Below, one piece after another: positions 8,001 to 12,066 of a stretch of 12,066 nucleotides of DNA. This DNA comes from Cellvibrionales bacterium (lineage in GTDB: Bacteria; Pseudomonadota; Gammaproteobacteria; Pseudomonadales; JAHEGP01), in assembly GCA_024645065.1 (NCBI GenBank), contig JAHEGP010000076.1, positions 1-12,066 on the forward strand, in the 5' to 3' direction. Numbering within the stretch: the first letter of the stretch is position 1; each line of letters opens with the position of its first letter. A program made the position numbers and the translations under genes. Under the pieces are notes generated by a model that was given only the letters and a program-made list of their open reading frames with translations, did no database searches and was not told where the DNA came from.

Positions 8001-8695
8001 TTGTCACCACAAAATATAACCCTGCCAGAACCTGGACAGCAGAAAACTCGGTAGGTATCGGTGGCGCCTACCTGTGTGTCTATGGCATGGAGGGCCCGGG
8101 GGGATACCAGTTTATCGGCCGCACACTGCAGATGTGGAACCGCTATCAGAAAACCGCCGAGTTTCAATTGCCCTGGCTGTTGCGCAATTTTGACCGCATC
8201 CGATTCTTCCCGGTAAGCCAGCAAGAACTCGAGCAGATTCGGCTCGATTTCCCCCGCGGTGACTACGCCTTGAAGATCGAGCCCGGTGAATTCAGTCTGC
8301 GGGAGTATCAAAAGTTCCTGCAAGAGCACCGCCAGCAGATCGATGATTTCCAGCGCCGGCGCGAGGCCGCTTTTGCCATCGAGTTGCAGCACTGGCGAGA
8401 CAGCGGCCAGTTCAACGTCGATACGGAAATGCCTGCGCCCGAGGACGATGTTATCGAGTCACTGCCACAGGGTTTCGTCGCCGTCGAGAGCACTGCGGCG
8501 GGCAATATCTGGCAGCTTCTGGTGGCCGAGGGCAAGCGGGTCGAGCCGGGGGAGACACTGCTGGTATTGGAGTCAATGAAAATGGAAATTGCGCTTGCAA
8601 GCCGTCATGCCGGGATAGTCCGGCGCGTTCTCAAGTCCCAGGGAGCCCAGGTGCGTGCCGGCCAGGTCCTGTTGCACATCGAGGTGGATGAATGA
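5087..8695 (+). CDS. Biotin-dependent guanidine/urea carboxylase
   Basis: This 1202-residue cytoplasmic enzyme carboxylates guanidine (or urea) using ATP and bicarbonate. Domains in order are: biotin carboxylase N-terminal (1-110); ATP-grasp (115-330) with glycine loop TAGGGGIGM (159-167), ERDCSLQRR (225-233) and LEVNTRLQVEHGITE (287-301); biotin carboxylase C-terminal (335-445, HAIEARIYAED); AHS2/KipA-like (460-765, VPPSGAFDSYSFRLGN); AHS1/KipI-like (795-1015, PGGYQFIGRT at 1004-1013); and a biotin carrier domain (1130-1200) with ESMKM, biotinyl Lys1165. The length is full for the bacterial family. Its ribosome-binding site, GAGG 5 nt before ATG 5087, lies within the riboswitch fold. Standard pipelines would name it urea carboxylase; the guanidine riboswitch and deiminase pair favour guanidine as substrate. 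The stop overlaps the next gene by 4 nt. Confidence 0.93.
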   Translation: MFSKVLIANRGAIACRIIRTLKNMRIQSVAVYAAADADSAHVRMADEAYCLGEGGAVQTYLDQDKLFTIIDRSGAEAVHPGYGFLSENAGFVRRCTRQGIIFIGPSSDSIELFGLKHRARQLAQQFEVPVIAGSGLLTAQADAIAAADVIGYPVMLKSTAGGGGIGMQVCLDRQQLQQCFASVVRLGENNFSDGGVFLEKYIPRARHLEVQLFGDGCGRVVALGERDCSLQRRNQKVIEETPAPGLTEQQRQALHTTGQRLLQAVSYASAGTVEFIYDTATREFYFLEVNTRLQVEHGITEERFGVDLVQWMVEQAYAPLGDLQQRREQLQPAGHAIEARIYAEDCARNFQPSAGLLSHVEWPGSPPPSCRLRIDSWISAGIEVSSYYDPMLAKMIVHGPDRVTAIAGMQYSLEQTQLWGIETNLAYCEQLMSGPAFLQGDVYTGLLQQWEFQSDRVEVLVPGTMTTLQDLLGRRGYWHVGVPPSGAFDSYSFRLGNELLQNDADCAGLEITLGGPTLKFSQSQQVVVVGADLPIALDGQPQPTWSVIEVDAGQTLELGAVSGNGARAYLLVRGGFQCPQYLGSRSTFTLGQFGGHAGRALRTGDVLHCRVTARVAAGLVDPQRRPTLTRNWTLHAIYGPHGAPDFLTDEDIARFFSAAWEVHYNSSRTGIRLLGPKPNWARDSGGEAGMHPSNIHDNAYAFGSVDFTGDMPVILGPDGPSLGGFVCPATVINADLWKLGQLKAGDTLRFVPVAIDAAVQLDRAILRGEPLYQLEPVPPDSCILRRLVIGSAVRVVIRAAGDRFVLVEFGDQQLDLALRLRVAALQQQLQELAASQAELGSALIDLTPGIRSLQVHYDPQLLALEPLLAYIEAGCQSLEREQDVSIASRTVHLPLSWDDSVCRQAIEKYMKSVRADAPWCPDNIEFIRRINGLDNVEAVRDIVFTAEYVVMGLGDVYLGAPVATPLDPRHRLVTTKYNPARTWTAENSVGIGGAYLCVYGMEGPGGYQFIGRTLQMWNRYQKTAEFQLPWLLRNFDRIRFFPVSQQELEQIRLDFPRGDYALKIEPGEFSLREYQKFLQEHRQQIDDFQRRREAAFAIELQHWRDSGQFNVDTEMPAPEDDVIESLPQGFVAVESTAAGNIWQLLVAEGKRVEPGETLLVLESMKMEIALASRHAGIVRRVLKSQGAQVRAGQVLLHIEVDE

Positions 8696-10500
8696 TCTGG
8701 CAAAACCTTGACCTGACATTACCGGGCTTGCGCGGGCACTATTTACGGGGGGACTTTAGCCCGCCTGAACTTGTCGGTTACCTGCGGCAAAAAGCGGCAA
8801 GTTTTGGCCACAAGAATATCTGGATAAGCCAGTTGTCAGATCAGCAGCTCGAACCCTGGCTCGCGCGGCTCGCCGAGGCGTCGGTGGAAGATTTGCCCCT
8901 GTACGGAGTTCCTTTTGCCGTTAAAGACAATATCGACCTCGCCGGGGTTGCCACCACCGCTGCCTGCGAAAAGTTTGCCTACGTTCCAGGGCACAGTGCC
9001 GTCGTGATCGAACAGTTGCTGGCTGCCGGCTGTATTCCCATGGGCAAAACCAATATGGACCAATTTGCCACGGGGCTTGCCGGTACCCGCTCCCCGGAAC
9101 CCTGGGGTCCCTGTCGCAATGCCTTTGACGACAACTACATTTCCGGGGGTTCGAGTTCAGGGTCGGCGGTGGCGGTGGCGCTGGGTCTTGTCAGTTTTGC
9201 CCTCGGGACCGATACCGCCGGGTCCGGGAGGGTGCCGGCGGCAATGAACAATATTGTCGGCATGAAACCGACGCTGGGTCTGCTGAGCTGTCGCGGGGTC
9301 GTGCCCGCCTGTCGCAGCCTGGATACCGTTAGCATTTTTGCCCTGACACCGGCGGATTGCGGCAGGGTTTTCGAACAGGCCGCAGGCTTTGATCAAGCCG
9401 ACGCCTACACCAGGAGGAATCCATTTGCCAATGGACCCCGGGTCAGGGGTATTGCTGCAGGCGATCTGAAGCTCGGTGTACCGGCTTTGCAGCAGCTGGA
9501 GTTTTTTGGCGATAGCCAGACACAGGAGGTGTTCGAAGCCGCTCTCAGGCAATGGCAGGCGCTAGGCGCCACCCTGGTCGAGGTGAATTTTGCGCCCTTT
9601 CTGGAAGCTGCATCGCTGTTGTACCAGGGGCCCTGGGTGGCGGAGCGCTACCTTGCCACCCGTGATTTGATGGAACGCGACCCGTCCGCCATACATCCGG
9701 CGGTGCGTCAGGTGATCGAGCCTGGCGCTGATTATTCGGCTCTGGAATGTTTTGCCGCCGCCTATCGCCTGCGGCAACTGAAGCTGCTGGCGGATGCTGA
9801 GCTCGCGCGAGTCGATCTGCTTGTTACCCCCAGCCTGGCTCGCCAGTACCGGGTCCGGGAATTGCTGGAGGAGCCGATTGAACTGAACAGCCGGCTGGGT
9901 TACTACACCAACTTTATGAACCTGCTGGACTATTGTGCGTTGGCGCTTCCGGCTGGATTTACCGAGCGCGGTTTACCGTCCGGTATTACCCTGGTTGCCG
10001 ACAAGTTTCACGACCAGCAGTTACTGGCCTGGGGCGGCCGTTGGCAGCAGCAACTGGCATTGCCGCTGGGCAACACGGGCATGGCTTACCGCACTGACAG
10101 TTTACCGGTGTTCGGCGCATCGGATCGGGTAGCAATGGTCGTTTGCGGTGCCCACCTCGACGGTCTCGCGCTTAACTGGCAGTTGCGGGAGCGCGGTGCC
10201 CGCCTGCTGGAAAGCACGGTGTCGGCGCCCCGTTACCGCCTCTATGCGCTGCCCGATGGCAGGCGCCCGGCGATGGTTCGATGTCCCTCGGATGGTCTGG
10301 CTATCGAGGTGGAAGTCTGGTCTGTGCCGACCACGGAACTGGGCAGTTTTGTGGCGGCGATCCCGCCGCCGCTGGGTATCGGGAAGGTCGAGTTGACAGA
10401 TGGTCGTTGGGAGAGCGGCTTTATTTGTGACGGCTATGGACTGGAGGGTGCTACCGACATTAGTGAGTTCGGTAGTTGGCGTGCCTGGCTGCAGCGGTAA
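8692..10500 (+). CDS. atzF: Allophanate hydrolase
   Basis: This enzyme hydrolyses allophanate to ammonia and N-carboxycarbamate, which gives a further ammonia and CO2; it is the last step of the pathway. At 602 residues it has the full two-domain length. The amidase-signature domain (about 20-450) has the catalytic triad in sight: Lys78 in FAVKDN, cis-Ser154 in SGGSSSGSA and nucleophile Ser178 in TDTAGSGRVPA, the two serines 24 residues apart as expected. The C-terminal domain (about 465-602) has the family blocks CGAHLDG, GLAIEVEVW, PPPLGIGKVEL and FGSWRAWL. The ATG at 8692 overlaps the carboxylase stop (ATGA) with no independent leader, so its translation should follow that of the carboxylase and hence the riboswitch. 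No intrinsic terminator is evident after its TAA. Confidence 0.95.
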   Translation: MIWQNLDLTLPGLRGHYLRGDFSPPELVGYLRQKAASFGHKNIWISQLSDQQLEPWLARLAEASVEDLPLYGVPFAVKDNIDLAGVATTAACEKFAYVPGHSAVVIEQLLAAGCIPMGKTNMDQFATGLAGTRSPEPWGPCRNAFDDNYISGGSSSGSAVAVALGLVSFALGTDTAGSGRVPAAMNNIVGMKPTLGLLSCRGVVPACRSLDTVSIFALTPADCGRVFEQAAGFDQADAYTRRNPFANGPRVRGIAAGDLKLGVPALQQLEFFGDSQTQEVFEAALRQWQALGATLVEVNFAPFLEAASLLYQGPWVAERYLATRDLMERDPSAIHPAVRQVIEPGADYSALECFAAAYRLRQLKLLADAELARVDLLVTPSLARQYRVRELLEEPIELNSRLGYYTNFMNLLDYCALALPAGFTERGLPSGITLVADKFHDQQLLAWGGRWQQQLALPLGNTGMAYRTDSLPVFGASDRVAMVVCGAHLDGLALNWQLRERGARLLESTVSAPRYRLYALPDGRRPAMVRCPSDGLAIEVEVWSVPTTELGSFVAAIPPPLGIGKVELTDGRWESGFICDGYGLEGATDISEFGSWRAWLQR

Positions 10501-10716
10501 GCCCTGGTTGGCGGATCTTGCCAGGCAACAAGCCCGGGGTGAGACGCTTTATAATTTAGGCAACAAAAATAACGAGTCCTTAGAAAAAAATATGATAAAA
10601 AAACCGCAATAAGTTTTTGCCATACGTTGCCCGGTGGCTATAAATTTACTCAGGGGTCGCGGTGCTTGATGCCGCGGCAAGGCAGTACAAAACCGTGTGA
10701 ATGGAAGGCCTGTGTT
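10501..10716 (+). promoter_or_regulatory. Intergenic region with a sigma-70 promoter for the SutA-like gene
   Basis: An AT-rich stretch (10548-10650) contrasts with the GC-rich coding DNA on both sides. The best promoter is TTGCCA (10617-10622), a 16-nt spacer and TATAAA (10639-10644), predicting a start near 10651. A perfect TATAAT at 10550-10555 has no -35 at a usable distance. The predicted leader carries a small hairpin, CGCGG (10658-10662) with CCGCG (10672-10676). The ribosome-binding site GGAAGG (10703-10708) is 8 nt before ATG 10717. Short dyads after the operon stop (for example TTGCC/GGCAA around 10518-10528) lack T-runs, so termination of the operon is unexplained. Confidence 0.5.
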
Positions 10717-10941
10717 ATGGGATCAACGAGTCCATCAGATGATGCAGATGATGTCACCATCGAGCTGGATTCCAGCTCCAGGAGCTGGCGTTACAATGAA
10801 GACTCCGAGCACCTTTCGGTGTCTTCAAGGCAGCGAATCAGGGATCAAATGCGAGCCGATATCGAAGCGTTCCTGGCAAGGGGTGGCCAGATAGAGCTGT
10901 TGGATACCACTATGTCGGCGGAGAAGTTGAGACCACGTTGA
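10717..10941 (+). CDS. sutA: SutA-like small acidic protein (putative RNA polymerase-binding regulator)
   Basis: The protein is 74 residues. The start at ATG 10717 has GGAAGG 8 nt upstream; the same frame is open further back, but without a good site. The N-terminal half is acidic and Ser-rich (DDADD at 8-12), likely disordered. The C-terminal half, SRQRIRDQMRADIEAFLARG then GQIE (37-60), resembles the core of Pseudomonas SutA (helix, then EFLxRGGKVxEI), a slow-growth regulator that binds RNA polymerase. The usual SutA tail ending in YGSRPI is replaced by a short Lys/Arg-rich end (AEKLRPR), so it is shorter than the 105-residue reference as I remember it. In Pseudomonas, as I recall, sutA also lies near xerC and an HAD phosphatase gene, which supports the call. 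It converges on the minus-strand phosphatase gene with 35 nt between. Confidence 0.6.
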   Translation: MGSTSPSDDADDVTIELDSSSRSWRYNEDSEHLSVSSRQRIRDQMRADIEAFLARGGQIELLDTTMSAEKLRPR

Positions 10942-10976
10942 TTCGCCAATGCGCGGGAGAGATGCCCTTGCGGTGA

Positions 10977-11699
10977 TCAGGGCCGGGCGTGGCGGGCTGC
11001 GTGGAGTTCGATCTGCCGGATGCAGGCAGGCAGCTCCGCGAAGCGCTGGATAGTTGCGCTTGGCTGGCTGCCGGGAATGGCGTCCAATTGATCCCGGTTG
11101 AGCCAGATGGTGTACCAGCCCAGGCGCTGAGCGGCCGCAACATCGTGCTCCGGGTGGTCACCTACATGGATAATCTCCTCGGGTCGGGCTCCCGTCTTTT
11201 CCAGGGTGCGCTCAAAGTGCAGTGGCATCGGTTTGCTGCTGTTGAGCGACTCCGCCGAAAAGGCAAACGAGAAATACCTTCCCAGCGGCAGGCGGTAAAT
11301 GTCGGCATTACCGTTTGTCAGCACACCGAGGAGGTAGTCACCGTGTAACTGCGCGATGACTTCCTCTACCTCGTCAAATAGCTCCACATCATGCCGCGCC
11401 GCCATAAATACCTCCATTGCCCGGTCTGCCAGCTGGCGAGCTGCGGCCTCGCTGATACCGGCGCGCAGCATCGCGGTTTGCAGGGCATGGTGCCTTGCCT
11501 CGGTGATCCGATGGACCAGGTCAGGTCGGCTCTTGACCAGTTCCATGCGCATCGCCCGAAGCGAGCGGATGGAAAACCGCTGCATCACGGCGGGGCAGTG
11601 GGTCTGCAACCAGTCAAACAGCAGATTTTCGGCACGCATCAGCACCGGGGTTACTTCCCACAGGGTATCGTCGAGGTCGAAAGTGATGACTTTTATCAT
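10977..11699 (-). CDS. yigB: HAD-superfamily phosphatase, YigB family
   Basis: The protein is 240 residues; the start is ATG at 11699-11697, because the sequence from MIKVITFDLDDTLW onward is the canonical HAD beginning. A longer open frame upstream only reads through xerC in another frame. Catalytic motifs are complete: I, nucleophile Asp8 and Asp10 in FDLDDTLW; II, Thr128 in LTNG; III, Lys156 in SSKPMP; IV, Asp181 and Asp186 in GDHPEHD. A helical cap occupies about 20-100. In E. coli, yigB directly follows xerC and its product dephosphorylates FMN and related riboflavin intermediates; the same order here (7-nt gap after xerC) supports orthology. The ribosome-binding site is weak, so translation may be coupled to xerC. 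The exact substrate is not shown by sequence. Confidence 0.88.
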   Translation of the reverse strand: MIKVITFDLDDTLWEVTPVLMRAENLLFDWLQTHCPAVMQRFSIRSLRAMRMELVKSRPDLVHRITEARHHALQTAMLRAGISEAAARQLADRAMEVFMAARHDVELFDEVEEVIAQLHGDYLLGVLTNGNADIYRLPLGRYFSFAFSAESLNSSKPMPLHFERTLEKTGARPEEIIHVGDHPEHDVAAAQRLGWYTIWLNRDQLDAIPGSQPSATIQRFAELPACIRQIELHAARHARP

Positions 11700-11706
11700 G
11701 GGGACT

Positions 11707-12066
11707 TCAGCCCTGGGGTTTCTTGCCCTTCTTTCCCGAGCCGCCTCTGGCTGGCCTGCGCTGGGCCCTGGGATGGGCCTTATCATAGACTTTGGCGAGG
11801 TGCTGAAAGTCGAGGTGGGTGTAGACCTGGGTGGTGGAGATGTTGGCGTGACCGAGCATTTCCTGCACAGCGCGAAGGTCGCTACTCGACTCCAGCACGT
11901 GACTGGCAAACGAGTGGCGCAGCATGTGGGGGTGCAGCCTGCGTCGCAGCGACTGGTCTGTCGCCATTTTCTGTAACCGGGCCTGGACGCTCCTGGGGTT
12001 GATGCGCTGCCCCCGGTTGCTGATAAAAACCGCCGTGTCGGCGGGGTCCCCGAGGTGCTCGCTGCG
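11707..12066 (-). CDS. xerC: Tyrosine recombinase XerC, C-terminal part (5' end beyond window)
   Basis: The minus-strand frame is open from the window edge to TGA at 11709-11707, giving 119 residues. It holds the end of the catalytic domain: HPHMLRHSFASH (visible residues 45-56) with His47 and Arg50, LGHANISTTQVYTHLD (71-86) with His73 and the nucleophile Tyr82, and FQHLAKVYDKAHPRA. These strings are diagnostic of XerC, which resolves chromosome dimers at dif with XerD. An internal ATG at 11967 is not the true start: homologous sequence (VFISNRGQRINPRSVQARLQ) continues upstream without a stop. The tail ends with a Lys/Arg/Gly-rich extension (GGSGKKGKKPQG), somewhat longer than in E. coli XerC. 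Confidence 0.95.
   Translation of the reverse strand, partial: RSEHLGDPADTAVFISNRGQRINPRSVQARLQKMATDQSLRRRLHPHMLRHSFASHVLESSSDLRAVQEMLGHANISTTQVYTHLDFQHLAKVYDKAHPRAQRRPARGGSGKKGKKPQG

Noticed and set aside
10550..10555. Perfect TATAAT as the -10 of the SutA-like gene
   Set aside because: The nearest -35-like hexamer (TTGCCA 10518-10523) is 26 nt away; the pair at 10617-10644 has a usable 16-nt spacer.
10942..10976. Bidirectional terminator between the convergent SutA-like and yigB genes
   Set aside because: The 35-nt gap has no stable stem with a T-run on either strand.
11707..11967. Short 86-residue gene with an ATG start at 11967
   Set aside because: The frame remains open to the window edge and encodes further XerC sequence, so it is the tail of xerC and not a separate gene.

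Overview
The window looks like chromosomal DNA from a GC-rich gammaproteobacterium. The evidence is a xerC-yigB pair at the right end, a SutA-like small protein beside it, and sigma-54/NtrC-style promoter elements. The species cannot be named from this sequence. A marine or soil relative of the Pseudomonas/Cellvibrio side of the class is only a guess.

Layout. Positions 1-69 hold the last 22 codons of an unrecognised gene. Positions 70-835 contain no gene I can support. They do contain a good sigma-54 promoter (570-586), two possible NtrC sites upstream of it (438-484), and a strongly structured RNA leader of about 240 nt. Seven plus-strand genes follow in one tight run (836-10500): a periplasmic solute-binding protein, a membrane permease and an ATPase forming a NitT/TauT-type ABC importer; two paralogous DUF1989 proteins (the 'urea carboxylase-associated' pair, shown in other bacteria to be the carboxyguanidine deiminase CgdAB); a biotin-dependent carboxylase of 1202 residues; and allophanate hydrolase. 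Beyond the operon lie a short AT-rich promoter region, a 74-residue SutA-like protein on the plus strand, and two minus-strand genes, a YigB-type HAD phosphatase and the 3' part of xerC.

The main discovery is in the 105-nt gap between the second deiminase gene and the carboxylase. Two hairpins, each with an ACGA tetraloop on a perfect or near-perfect stem, lie 13 nt apart just before the carboxylase ribosome-binding site. This is the architecture of the guanidine-II (mini-ykkC) riboswitch. A flanking 10-nt segment is perfectly complementary to the Shine-Dalgarno region, giving a ready-made translational switch. The 'urea' genes here are therefore best read as a guanidine assimilation operon: import, then ATP-dependent carboxylation to carboxyguanidine, deimination to allophanate plus ammonia, and hydrolysis to two more ammonia and CO2.

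The control logic appears to have two tiers. Nitrogen limitation (NtrC/sigma-54) would transcribe the whole operon. Guanidine itself would gate translation of the carboxylase and, through a 4-nt start/stop overlap, of allophanate hydrolase. The importer and deiminase lie upstream of the switch and would escape it.
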